Origin: CAWINY01 sp963837635
Lineage (GTDB): Bacteria > Acidobacteriota > Terriglobia > Terriglobales > Acidobacteriaceae
DNA length: 64,000 nucleotides
Reading direction: 5' to 3'
Assembly: GCA_963837635.1 (NCBI GenBank)
Contig: CAWINY010000006.1
Coordinates: 558,001 to 622,000, forward strand
In this document: piece by piece, positions 1-8,700 of the stretch
How the letters are laid out: every line of letters starts with the position of its first letter
Numbering within the stretch: position 1 is the stretch's first letter
Notes under the pieces: model-generated
The model's input: the letters and a program-made list of their open reading frames with translations, nothing else
What the model was told of the DNA's origin: nothing
The model's database searches: none
Translations under genes and position numbers: made by a program

Positions 1-67
1 CGAGGTCGGCCAAGCCGCTTCGCTCGTTTTCTTCATCTTCAACAATCAGTACGCGTTCTTGCGGCAT
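1..67 (-). CDS. Response regulator, N-terminal fragment (runs off left edge)
   Basis: The reverse strand reads an ATG at 67 followed by 22 codons, MPQERVLIVEDEENERSGLADL less the last two residues in spirit: a hydrophobic beta strand (VLIV) followed by the acidic pair E-D-E. This is the start of a CheY-like receiver domain. Such domains accept a phosphoryl group from a histidine kinase on an Asp about 50 residues in, which lies outside the window. The output domain is also outside, so the family (NtrC-like or other) cannot be told. Seen: the N-terminal strand and acidic pocket residues. Inferred: function. Confidence 0.75.
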   Translation of the reverse strand, partial: MPQERVLIVEDEENERSGLADL

Positions 68-270
68 ATGAATCCTGGGTCTCCATTACAGGCCGGCAAA
101 CCATTCCAGCAAAGGCGCGGCGGTTGCACCTTGGGCGTATATTGGGCGCCGCGCGCAAGCGTAGTTACCGGCACGGATGCGCAAGCTCCCGACGCTTGTC
201 AATTATTTCAGACTTTGACGGTTTGCGGCTTTCTCGACTCGTAAGGCTTCCGTACGGGCTCGCTCCGGCT

Positions 271-447
271 TGCCGCGGATTTCACAGATGCTAACGGATC
301 GGCGCGGATCTTTGGGACGAACGTTTGCTGGTAGGCATCAATGTTTGCGAGGAATGAATGCTTACGGAGGAACAATATCTGCGGATCGATTCTTCTGTGC
401 CAATCCGTGCCTTTGATCCGCGTCAATCTGCGTCAATCTGCGGTAAG
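271..447. repeat. Intergenic inverted arms of short tandem units
   Basis: Left arm 271-311 and right arm 398-447 contain repeated GCGGATTT/ACGGATC-type units on one side and their reverse complement (ATCCGCGTCAATCTGCGTCA) on the other. The gap 68-536 holds nothing else recognisable. It is one member of a family seen across the window. Confidence 0.6.
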
Positions 448-536
448 CTTTTTCGGGCTTAATTCCGTCACTCCATCCGGAAGTTGACGCCGGTGCCGGG
501 CATCGTTACCCTGTTCGGTCACCTTGGTCCATCCGA

Positions 537-1484
537 ATGAAGACTGTGGCCATTTCCCATCTCCGCGTTACCGACGACATCACCGAGCTCGTCGGTGCTA
601 CTCCTCTCCTGCATCTGCGCAAGATTGTCCCTCCCGGCTGTGCCCAGGTTTTCGCCAAGCTGGAGTATCTGAACCCGGGCGGCAGCATCAAGGACCGCGC
701 CGCAGTCGGGCTTATCAAGCGCGCCGAAGCGGACGGCTTGTTGCGGCCGGGCGGCACGATTATCGAAGCCACGGCCGGCAACACCGGCATCGGGCTGGCG
801 CTGATCGGCATTGCGCGTGGTTATCGAGTGATCGTCTGCCTGCCGGAAGGCTTCTCGCAGGAGAAGGCGACGCTGATGGAAGCGCTAGGCGCCGAGGTGC
901 ACCGCACACCCGAGGCGGATGGCATGAGGGGCGCCATCAGCTTGAGTTGCGAGTTGGCGAAGAACGTCCCCGATGCATTCCTGCCGTCTCAGTTCGCAAA
1001 TCCGGCGAATCCTGACTACCACTACGAAACCACCGCGGCGGAGATCTGGGAGCAGATGGAGGGACGCATCGACGCCGTGGTCATCGGCGTGGGCACGGGG
1101 GGCACCTTCACCGGGGTAACTCGCTATGTGAAGGAGCGCAATCCCAAGGCGCTGGGCATCGCCGTGGAGACGCAGGGTTCGGTGCTGGGCGGCGGTCCCG
1201 CGGGAAAACACAAGGTGGAAGGGATCGGCAACAGCTTCGTCCCGGAGAACTACGATCCAAAGCTGGCCGACGAAGTCTTCATGGTGAAGGACCCTGAGGC
1301 GTTCGCGACGGTGAAGGCGCTGGCAGCCAAAGAAGGCGTGCTGGCCGGATCGAGTTCAGGGGCCAATGTTTATGCGGCGATAGAAATCGGCAAGCGCCTG
1401 GGGCAGGGCAAACGCGTGGTTACCGTGATTGCGGATTCGGCCGAGCGGTATCTGTCGAAGGATATTTTCAACTACCGTGAGTAA
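537..1484 (+). CDS. PLP-dependent cysteine synthase / cystathionine beta-synthase family enzyme
   Basis: This 315-residue fold-type II PLP enzyme forms a beta-substituted amino acid from serine or O-acetylserine. The Schiff-base lysine is K52 in NPGGSIKDR, the substrate loop TAGNTG is at about 79-85, the phosphate-binding loop GVGTGGTFTG is near 182 and the PLP-nitrogen serine region GSSSGAN is near 271. It spans the full length of CysK/CysM and lacks a C-terminal CBS domain. The segment KVEGIGNSFVP resembles cystathionine beta-synthases more than typical CysK. A cystathionine gamma-lyase/synthase gene lies 560 bp downstream on the same strand, which favours a role in transsulfuration. The assignment between O-acetylserine sulfhydrylase and beta-synthase is open. 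No strong ribosome-binding site precedes the ATG. Confidence 0.9.
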   Translation: MKTVAISHLRVTDDITELVGATPLLHLRKIVPPGCAQVFAKLEYLNPGGSIKDRAAVGLIKRAEADGLLRPGGTIIEATAGNTGIGLALIGIARGYRVIVCLPEGFSQEKATLMEALGAEVHRTPEADGMRGAISLSCELAKNVPDAFLPSQFANPANPDYHYETTAAEIWEQMEGRIDAVVIGVGTGGTFTGVTRYVKERNPKALGIAVETQGSVLGGGPAGKHKVEGIGNSFVPENYDPKLADEVFMVKDPEAFATVKALAAKEGVLAGSSSGANVYAAIEIGKRLGQGKRVVTVIADSAERYLSKDIFNYRE

Positions 1485-1542
1485 CGTTTTCCGTTCTCCG
1501 TTCCTCGTTTTCCGTTGGTGGAGTCTATCGGAGGAATCCCGC

Positions 1543-1854
1543 TTGTCGCTAACAAAGCTCCTTCAAGAAAGTGTGATCATCAGGAGAACGCTAATCACTG
1601 CCGTAACAGCGGCGTTTTTCCTTTGTCTCGGTGCTGGTGTCTACATTCATATCTATTATGGCTATGCGATGCCGCGATCTCCACGGCCGCAAGACGGAAG
1701 AATATTTCAAATGATTGTGAATCATGGCATGGTGGTGTTTGTGAACAAGCAAGAGTTTGATCGTGCCAATTTTGTTTTTGATCACTCGCCTCTTGTGACA
1801 GGCGTCTGTGTGGTTATTGCGTACATAATGAAAGTCAAGTTGAAGAAGGTCTGA
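1543..1854 (+). CDS. Small hypothetical two-helix membrane protein (TTG start)
   Basis: The frame downstream of the PLP enzyme encodes about 103 residues. A GGAGG at 1530-1534 sits eight bases before the TTG at 1543, which decides the start; a GTG at 1573 is the alternative. A helix at about residues 14-36 (TLITAVTAAFFLCLGAGVYI) and another near the C terminus (TGVCVVIAYIM) are hydrophobic, and the protein ends in a lysine-rich tail, so it probably sits in the inner membrane with both ends inside. The loop contains a periplasmic-looking polar stretch. I do not recognise a family. Base composition is more AT-rich than the neighbours. Confidence 0.5.
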   Translation: MSLTKLLQESVIIRRTLITAVTAAFFLCLGAGVYIHIYYGYAMPRSPRPQDGRIFQMIVNHGMVVFVNKQEFDRANFVFDHSPLVTGVCVVIAYIMKVKLKKV

Positions 1855-1883
1855 TAGCCGGATCCAATCGGCCAGGAAAGGCG

Positions 1884-2019
1884 GGATCCGAGCCACGTAG
1901 TGGCGGCATCTATTAGCCCAGCGCTTCAGCGCTGGGTAGCAAAGACAAAGATCCCGAGTCCCGTAGGGACGACACGCGTTCTCAAAAACTCCGACTACCT
2001 GCTCCATAATCATTCGTGA
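1884..2019. repeat. Dispersed composite repeat, copy 1
   Basis: The segment GGATCCGAGCCACGTA, then a palindrome CCCAGCGCTTCAGCGCTGGG (1917-1936), then CCCGAGTCCCGTAGGGACG and a tail ending CATTCGTGA recurs at 27137-27283 in the same order with scattered mismatches. It is non-coding and lies just before the cystathionine gamma-lyase/synthase gene. Confidence 0.8.
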
Positions 2020-2044
2020 GCGATGTAGGCTGGAAGAACAGCTC

Positions 2045-3205
2045 ATGGCAAAGCAAAAGCAATTCGGATTCTCCACTCTGGCGGTGCACGCCGGACAGCA
2101 TCCTGAGCCGCTGACCGGGGCGGTCAACGTGCCGATCTTCGCCAGTTCCACCTATGTCCAGGAGGAGCTCGGCAAGCCGCGGCTCGGCTATGAGTACTCG
2201 CGCGTCTCGAACCCCACGCGCGACCGGCTGGAAGAGAGCCTAACGGCGCTGGAGGGCGGCATGGCCGCGCGCGTATTCTCTAGCGGGATGGCGGCGATCA
2301 ACGCCATCATGACCATGCTGCGCGCGGGCGATCACGTGGTCTGCACCAACAACGTCTATGGCGGAACGCCCCGGCTCTTCAACCAGATCCTGGTCAACTA
2401 CGGTCTGGAGTTCACTTACGTGGACACCAGCGACCCACGCGCCGTCGCGCGGGCCATCCGCAAAAACACAAAATACGTGTTCATCGAAACGCCGACCAAT
2501 CCGCTGATGACCCTGACGGACATCGCGGCGGTAGCGAAAATCTGCCATGCGCGAGGCGTGCAGCTCATCGTGGACAATACGTTCCTATCGCCATATTTTC
2601 AGCGGCCGATCGAGCTGGGCGCGGACATGGTGATGCACTCGACCACCAAGTTCCTGAACGGGCACAGCGACGGCATCGGCGGCGTGGTCGTATGCAAGAA
2701 CAAAGATCAGGCGGAGAAGCTCGCATTCATCCAGAAGGCGGCGGGGGCAATCTTGTCCCCGTTCGAGTCCTACCTGATCCTGCGCGGGGTTAAGACGCTG
2801 GCCGTGCGCATGAAAGCCCATGACCAGAACGGGCGGGAGGTCGCGAAATTTCTGGCGGGACACCGCAAGGTGAAGAAGGTTTTCTATCCCGGTCTGGAGG
2901 AGCATCCGCAGCATGAGTTGGCCTTGCGGCAGGCGAGCGGCTTCGGCTCGATGATTACCTTTGAGGCCGGCTCGCTGCGCAACGCGGCCAAGTTCCTGAA
3001 GCGGCTGCGGGTGTGCTCGCTAGGCGAGTCGCTGGGTGGCGTGGAGACGCTGATCTCGCACCCGGCAACCATGACCCACGCCGCGCTCGGCCCCAAGGGC
3101 CGCAAGGAGATCGGCATCACCGATGGCATGGTGCGCATTTCCGTGGGGATCGAGGATATCGAGGACATCATCGCGGACCTCGATCAGGCGCTCGCCAGCT
3201 TGTAA
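2045..3205 (+). CDS. Cystathionine gamma-lyase / gamma-synthase family PLP enzyme
   Basis: This 386-residue fold-type I PLP enzyme is of the Cys/Met metabolism family. The PLP lysine is K202 in HSTTKFLNGHSD, the cofactor aspartate is D177 in VDNTF, and YEYSRVSNPT near residues 49-58 is the usual phosphate-binding segment donated across the dimer. The family includes cystathionine gamma-synthase, gamma-lyase and O-succinyl/acetylhomoserine sulfhydrylase, which sequence motifs alone do not separate. Because a beta-synthase-like gene precedes it, a reverse transsulfuration pair (homocysteine to cystathionine to cysteine) is a reasonable inference. It is followed by a convergent terminator-like inverted repeat. 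Confidence 0.93.
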   Translation: MAKQKQFGFSTLAVHAGQHPEPLTGAVNVPIFASSTYVQEELGKPRLGYEYSRVSNPTRDRLEESLTALEGGMAARVFSSGMAAINAIMTMLRAGDHVVCTNNVYGGTPRLFNQILVNYGLEFTYVDTSDPRAVARAIRKNTKYVFIETPTNPLMTLTDIAAVAKICHARGVQLIVDNTFLSPYFQRPIELGADMVMHSTTKFLNGHSDGIGGVVVCKNKDQAEKLAFIQKAAGAILSPFESYLILRGVKTLAVRMKAHDQNGREVAKFLAGHRKVKKVFYPGLEEHPQHELALRQASGFGSMITFEAGSLRNAAKFLKRLRVCSLGESLGGVETLISHPATMTHAALGPKGRKEIGITDGMVRISVGIEDIEDIIADLDQALASL

Positions 3206-3220
3206 TTTTCGTGGGAGTAC

Positions 3221-3371
3221 GGGGATTAACACCGGATTGAGACGGATTTAAACGGAGCAGAGAAAAGAGTTCAATTTCTGATTTCTGATTTGACGAGTTA
3301 TAGGCATCGAGCAAGTCAGAAATCAGAAATTGAAGAAGTTATCGGTTTAAATCCGTTTTGATCCGTTGTTA
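3221..3371. terminator. Nested inverted repeats between convergent genes (bidirectional terminator candidate)
   Basis: An inner pair of perfect 17-base arms, CAATTTCTGATTTCTGA (3272-3288) and its complement (3316-3332), is enclosed by outer arms with ACGGATT-type units at 3221-3257 and 3344-3371. It separates the 3-prime ends of two convergent genes. Both arm pairs are themselves short tandem repeats (ATTTCTG and CGGATT units). Confidence 0.65.
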
Positions 3372-3381
3372 GTCTTTGGGC

Positions 3382-3660
3382 CTAGCGGGCCAGCTTCTTT
3401 TCCAAAAGCACCGGACGCGCGCTGCGCGGCGGACGCCGCGAACTGTCACGCACCGAATGCGGATCCAGCTCTAATTCGGCGATGGTGCGGCTCAGGGTGT
3501 TGCGGTGCATACCCAACTCCCGGGCGGCCTTGCATTGATTGCCGTGGTGGCGCTGCAGCACCGTCAGGATGAAACGTTTCTTGAACTCCCGTACGGCCTC
3601 CGAATACAGGATGCCGCTGTCGCGCATCTGCGTCACCAATGCCTCAAGCTGATCTTTCAC
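3382..3660 (-). CDS. Fis-type helix-turn-helix protein
   Basis: This 92-residue protein has the Fis/NtrC C-terminal DNA-binding fold: the core about residues 20-62 reads AVREFKKRFI, ILTVLQRHHGNQCKAARELG and MHRNTLSRTIAEL, the last being the recognition helix. There is no AAA+ or receiver domain, so it is a stand-alone DNA-binding protein. The tail is arginine-rich and probably disordered. It is encoded 12 bp after cvpA in the same direction, in a likely purC-cvpA-fis transcript. Its targets cannot be told. Confidence 0.8.
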   Translation of the reverse strand: MKDQLEALVTQMRDSGILYSEAVREFKKRFILTVLQRHHGNQCKAARELGMHRNTLSRTIAELELDPHSVRDSSRRPPRSARPVLLEKKLAR

Positions 3661-3672
3661 TTCGCCCCCGAT

Positions 3673-4347
3673 TTAGTCCTGCCTCTGCTTGCGCTGCAGT
3701 TTCGGCCCTGCCCGACGACCGTTCTCCACCCGAGCCGACGCAACCGCGCGCTTGCTTGGGACTTCCGAGACACCTGGTACGGGCTCGATTCCTTGCGGCG
3801 AGTTGGAATTCGTCTGTGTTGTTTCTCCGCCCTGCGGATGCGGTCGGCGTCCGGCCTGCATCCCGGCGTTAAAGCGTTCGCGCAGTTGCGCCGGCGCGGC
3901 GTAAACCACCATCCGCGCCACCATGAGCACATAGGGACCCAAGCTGGAATGCGTCAACTCAGCCGAGTCCGAAGCAAACGACGTGATCGCCAGCAGCAGG
4001 ACGGCACTGATCAGGATGCCGCGCAGCAAGCCGAAAACTCCGCCGAGCAGCCGATCCGCCCAGCCCAGTCCGATGCCGGAAGCGCCCCAGCGCGCGATCC
4101 TGCCCACGATTCCTGCCAACAGCACGACCCCGATGAAGATGGTCAAAAAGCCCGCGATGTCGGCAACCCAGTGCGAGGTCACATAGGGCGCAAACCAAAG
4201 CGCCACCCGCGGATAGCCCCAAGCTGCCGCCAGGTACGCCAGCACCGATCCGACCAGCGAGAAGGATTCGTACAGAAATCCCTGAGCCGCAGCGGTGGCG
4301 ACCGAAATCGCGAGCACTGCGGCAAGCAGCCAGTCGATCCAGCTCAT
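3673..4347 (-). CDS. cvpA: CvpA family membrane protein
   Basis: A 224-residue integral membrane protein with about four hydrophobic helices in residues 1-140 (from WIDWLLAAVLAISVATAAAQ through LLRGILISAVLLLAI) and a basic, proline-rich cytoplasmic tail. It matches CvpA, named from colicin V production and commonly linked to purine synthesis operons. The start codon overlaps the purC stop as ATGA (4344-4347), so the two are translationally coupled, which fits the known purine context. The molecular function of the family is not settled. Confidence 0.88.
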   Translation of the reverse strand: MSWIDWLLAAVLAISVATAAAQGFLYESFSLVGSVLAYLAAAWGYPRVALWFAPYVTSHWVADIAGFLTIFIGVVLLAGIVGRIARWGASGIGLGWADRLLGGVFGLLRGILISAVLLLAITSFASDSAELTHSSLGPYVLMVARMVVYAAPAQLRERFNAGMQAGRRPHPQGGETTQTNSNSPQGIEPVPGVSEVPSKRAVASARVENGRRAGPKLQRKQRQD

Positions 4348-5261
4348 GCCTGGGTGACGTCGAGCTTGCGTCCGGTCAGGCGTTCATACGCGTCGACATA
4401 TTTTTGCCGCGTTCCGCGTACCACGTCCTCCGGCAGCGTAGGCACCGGCGGTTGTTTTTTCCATTGGATCCCTTCCAGATAGTCCCGCACGAACTGCTTA
4501 TCGAAGGAATTCTGCGGGCCTCCGGGCGCGTAACTGTCCGCCGGCCAGAAGCGCGAGGAATCCGGCGTCAGGACTTCATCGCAGAGCAGCAAGCCCGCTC
4601 CCGTGCGGCCAAACTCGAATTTCGTATCGGCGATGATGATGCCGCGCTCCAGGGCATAATCCGCCGCTTTCCTGTAAACCCGCAAGGTGAGGTCGCGAAG
4701 GCGCTCGCCCCACTCCGCACCCACCATTTGCACCGTCTCATCGAACGATATATTTATGTCGTGTCCGCTGGGCGCTTTGGTCGCTGGAGTAAAGATTGGC
4801 TCCGGCAGCTTGTCGGATTCCTTCAGCCCCGTGGGCAGCTTGATGCCGCACACCTTGCCGCTTTCCTGGTACTCTTTCCATCCCGAGCCCGAGAGATATC
4901 CGCGTGCCACACACTCCACGGGGAACATCTCTGCCCGCTGGCCGAGCATCGAGCGGCCACGCAGCAGGTTCGCATACTTCTTCAGCGCGGGCGGGTACTT
5001 GTCCACGTCGGCGGTAATCACGTGATTGGGCACGACGTCCTTGAGGAAATCGAACCAAAACAGCGAGATCTGGGTCAGCACGCGCCCCTTATCCGGAATC
5101 CCCGGATTGAGCACGTAGTCGAAAGCGGAGATGCGGTCCGTGGCGACAAACAAGAGCCGGTCGTTGTCGACCCGGTACACGTCGCGCACTTTGCCGCTGG
5201 CGTGCAGTTCGAGGTCAGGGAAATCGGTTTGCAGAATTACGGTCTGAGTCAGTTGGTTCAC
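4344..5261 (-). CDS. purC: Phosphoribosylaminoimidazole-succinocarboxamide synthase
   Basis: SAICAR synthase joins aspartate to CAIR with ATP in purine synthesis. Signature segments are ASGKVRDVY near the N terminus (nucleotide loop), DRISAFDYVL, and ARGYLSGSGWKEYQ and DTKFEFG further on. The length of about 305 residues fits the eukaryote/large bacterial form. A longer in-frame TTG start at 5324 exists but would lie inside a near-consensus -35 box, so the GTG at 5261 is chosen; it begins VNQLTQTVILQTDFP. It overlaps cvpA by four bases. The gene is transcribed from a strong promoter at 5297-5324. Confidence 0.95.
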   Translation of the reverse strand: MNQLTQTVILQTDFPDLELHASGKVRDVYRVDNDRLLFVATDRISAFDYVLNPGIPDKGRVLTQISLFWFDFLKDVVPNHVITADVDKYPPALKKYANLLRGRSMLGQRAEMFPVECVARGYLSGSGWKEYQESGKVCGIKLPTGLKESDKLPEPIFTPATKAPSGHDINISFDETVQMVGAEWGERLRDLTLRVYRKAADYALERGIIIADTKFEFGRTGAGLLLCDEVLTPDSSRFWPADSYAPGGPQNSFDKQFVRDYLEGIQWKKQPPVPTLPEDVVRGTRQKYVDAYERLTGRKLDVTQA

Positions 5262-5296
5262 GCTGGATTTTTCTCGGAGTCGGGAGACAAGACGTG

Positions 5297-5324
5297 ATTC
5301 TAGCTGGCGAGAAAATTTTGTCAA
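5297..5324 (-). promoter_or_regulatory. Sigma-70-type promoter of purC
   Basis: On the minus strand TTGACA (5324-5319), a 16-base spacer and TAGAAT (5302-5297) form a near-consensus promoter, about 36 bases upstream of the GTG start at 5261. Confidence 0.75.
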
Positions 5325-5480
5325 CTTGCCTAATCACACAACATCGGGTTACGTCCGGGCATGGGCTCAATTCATGGTTGACATCTGGTCGAAGCTGCGA
5401 ACTCAGCCGTGGTGGCTGTTTTGCCAGTCGCGAGGAGGGCGGTGGGATGAGGCGGATCGTGCCTCAAATCTCATAAGATC

Positions 5481-5513
5481 GTTATACGATGTAATAATAT
5501 CGCATGACGATAT
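5481..5513. promoter_or_regulatory. AT-rich palindromic operator-like site, no gene attached
   Basis: ATATCG-CATGA-CGATAT (5497-5513) is a perfect inverted repeat inside an AT-rich island GTTATACGATGTAATA in otherwise GC-rich DNA. It resembles sites bound by dimeric regulators such as PadR types, but no matching gene is next to it. The rest of 5325-5567 shows nothing else. Confidence 0.35.
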
Positions 5514-5567
5514 ATATTCAGCCGGGTCGCTAATTGCTGGTCGTTCGTTGGAGGATTGACAAAGAGA

Positions 5568-5700
5568 TTGTCATCCTGAGCGCAGCGAAGGATTTGCTTT
5601 TCGTCGAAACACCACAACAGCAGGTTCCTTCGCTCGGCTCAGGACAGGCTCTTCGCTTCGCGGGCGAGACCGCTCCGCTCAGGATGACAATTCTGTGGTA
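5568..5700. mobile_element. Non-coding element with 15-bp perfect inverted ends
   Basis: TTGTCATCCTGAGCG (5568-5582) and CGCTCAGGATGACAA (5686-5700) are perfect inverted ends around a GC-rich core with AGCGAAGGA and TCCTTCGCT motifs. Variants recur at 30047, 30420, 42631, 44877, 54961 and 55270. There is no coding capacity, so it behaves like a MITE or REP-type element. Confidence 0.75.
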
Positions 5701-5707
5701 ACCGCCA

Positions 5708-8700
5708 CTAGTTCACCATCTGCCCTTCGAAGCGCACTGACACCAGGCGCGAGACCCCTGGCTCCTGCATGGTCACCCCGTACATGATCGGCGCGATGCT
5801 CATCGTCTTCTTGCTGTGGGTGATGATGACGAACTGCGTCTGCACGCTCATGTCGCGCACCAGCTGGGTGAAGCGGCCGATGTTGGCCTCATCGAGCGGC
5901 GCATCCACCTCGTCGAGAATGCAGAACGGGCTGGGCTGAAACTGGAAGATGCCGACCAGCAGGGCCAGCGCGGTGAGCGCTTTTTCCCCGCCGGAGAGCA
6001 GCAGCACGTTCTGCGGCTTTTTGCCCGGGGGCGAGGCGACCACGTCGATGCCGCTCTCCGCGCTGTTCTCCTCGTCGGTCAGGCGCATGAACGCCTGTCC
6101 GCCGCCGAACAGCTTGGTGAACGTCAGCGAGAAGTTTTCATTGATCAGGTGGAAGGCCTCCTCGAACTTCTGGTGCGAGATGGTCTCGATCTCTTTGATC
6201 GTCGCCTGAATATTTTCGATGGATTCCAGCAAATCTTTGCGCTGCGTGACCAGGAACTCATGGCGCTGCGCGACTTGGTTGTACTCCTCCAGCGCCATCA
6301 TGTTTACCGGGCCCATGGACTCGATCCGGGAGCGCATCTCGCGATACTCGCCATCGGCGACCGTAAGTTCGTCGCCTTCCATGCGGACCAGCGACTCGTC
6401 GGCGAGCAACGCTTCACGGCTGGCGCCGAGTTCGGCCATCGCGGTCTCCGCCATGTGAGCGCTGTCGGACTCGATTTTGGCCACCGCGGCCGAGAGCTCG
6501 CCGCGGCGGTCGCGTGCCGCATCGAGCAACTGCCGCGCTTGGCGGAGTTCTTCTTCGAGTTCCGCCAGCCGCGCGCGCACTTGCTCCGTCTCGGCTTGGA
6601 GTTCACTCTCGCGCTGCTGGGATTGCTCTCGCTCCGAGGCGAGCGCCTCGAGCTGGCCGGCCAGGTGGAGATTCTCCTCGGAACGTTGCCGCTGCTCGTT
6701 GGCCGCGGATGCGATCTGCGAGCTCAGCGCTTGGACGCGGTTGGCGATGTCGGCCACCATGGCCTCAATTCGGGCCAGGTTCTGGGCGGCGGCGCGACGG
6801 CGCTCCTCCAGCGTGGCCACGCGAGCCATCGCCTCGGAGGCCTCATGCGCAGCCATTTCGCGCCCCGCGCGCAGCGAGGCGAGTTGCTCCTGCGCCGCGC
6901 CCATGGCCCGGTCAAGTTCGGCTCGCTTGGCTTCCGCGATTTCCAGCTTCTGCCGATGGCCGCCGATTTCCGAATCCTTCTCGCCCCGTTCGCGGCTGAC
7001 GCGCTGCAGGTCGCGTTCATAGGTCTCAAGCCGCTGGCGGACGCGAGCCATCTCGCCTTCCAGTTGACGCAAGGTGTGCCCGCTGGTCATGGCCTGCTTT
7101 TCGGCTTCGCGCTTTTCGCCATCGAGGCGCTCCAGCAGCGAACTCAACTCGGTGAGCTCGCGCGCCAGCGTGAGAACGCGCGCCTCTTCCTCGCGCAGGG
7201 CGCGCTCGATCTGCGCCATCAGACTGGTTACCTCGCGCAATTCGCGCTTCAGCGACAGCGGCCCCTGCTTGCCCTGGCGGCCTCCGGTGACGGTCACATT
7301 GTGGAAGGTCTCGCCGCTGTGCGACAGGAAGAACGCATCCGGATTCTGCAGCGCGAGCGAGCGGCCAACGCTGGCATCGGGGACGAGGTAGCCGTCGCGC
7401 AGCTTGGGCAAAATGACTTCCAGCGATTTGCCGAAGCCGTCCAGCACGCGGATGCAGTTCTTGAGCGGCGTGACTGTCTGCCGTGGTTTCCCTTCCCATC
7501 CTTCGGCTTCGCCGAAAGGATGGGGCACCCCAGCCGATCCTTCGTTGTGTAAAGCATGGGGCGCCCCCGAAGTCTCCAACGGCACGAACGAAAACTTTGC
7601 CTGCGAGTCGCTGGGGTGGACCAGAAAGGTCGCGCGGCCATCGACATCCGTCCGTAGCACCTGCAGGCCGGCATCCGCGGCATCCCACGACTTCACGACC
7701 ACGTAGTTGAGTTCGTCGCGCAGGAAATCTTCCACCACGTTTTCGTGCAAGTCGTCCACTTCGAGGAAATCCGCCAGCACCCCGACCGGAGCGAAGCCGT
7801 TGTTCAGCTTGCCCGACTGGAAGAGCCGCCGCACCGATTCAGTCGAGTAGCCATGCTGGCTGATCGACGCTTCCAGGGACGACCTTTTGCCCAGCGCCGT
7901 GGCATACTCGGCGCGCAGCTGGTCCAGATGGCGCTTGGCTTCGGTTTCCGCCTTGCGCTTGTCCTCGATCTGGCGGCGGACATCGGCGATCTGCTGGGTT
8001 AATGCGGCGGCGCGCTGTGAGGCGTCCTCGTATTCGAGCGCCAATTGCCCGCGCTCTCCGCCGAAGCTTTCGAGCTGAAGCTGAGCCGCGTTGAGCTCGC
8101 CGGTGATCCGGTTCGACTCGCGTTCCAGGCCGGCCATGCGTTCTTCGCTTTGAATGATTCGGTTGCGGACGTTGGCCGCTTCGCTGGCGGCGGCAAAGAT
8201 CTCGTTGCGGCGGTGCTCCTGCGCACGCTCCAGCTCCGTGAGCGAATTTGCGGCCACATTGGCCGCCTGCTGGCGGGCACGCAGCTCCGCCTGCGCCCCG
8301 GCCACGTCAGCGGCCGCGGAATCGGCATTCTGGCGTATGCCGTCGCGCTCGGCGGTCAGCGTCTGCAAGCGGGCCTCGATTTCCGCCATTTCGGCTTGGG
8401 CCGCCTGCGCGCGCTGCTCGAGCTCCAGGCAGCGCTCTTCGTTCTGCTGGCGGCGAGAGCCGGCGCGATTGATCTCCAGCGTGATCTGGGTTAACCGCTC
8501 GCGCGTCTGCCGCGCCTCGTTGTCGATCGCATATCCGCGCTGCTGGCGCTCGCCGTGCTCGATCTCCATCTGACGCACGCCTTCGCCGCGCTCCTGCAAC
8601 TCGGAGGAGACGCTTTCCAACTCAGCCTGCACCTGCGAGTGCTCGCGCTCCAGCATGGAAAAACGGCTGGCCAGCACGAGGCGCAGCTTGTCCCGCATCT

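Noticed and set aside
537..2044. SAM or T-box riboswitch in front of the sulfur amino acid genes
   Set aside because: No conserved core, kink-turn or terminator pairing was seen upstream of either gene.
5816..7552. 578-residue reading frame antisense to smc
   Set aside because: It mirrors the coiled-coil codons of smc, with leucine-, arginine- and histidine-rich composition and no recognisable domain.
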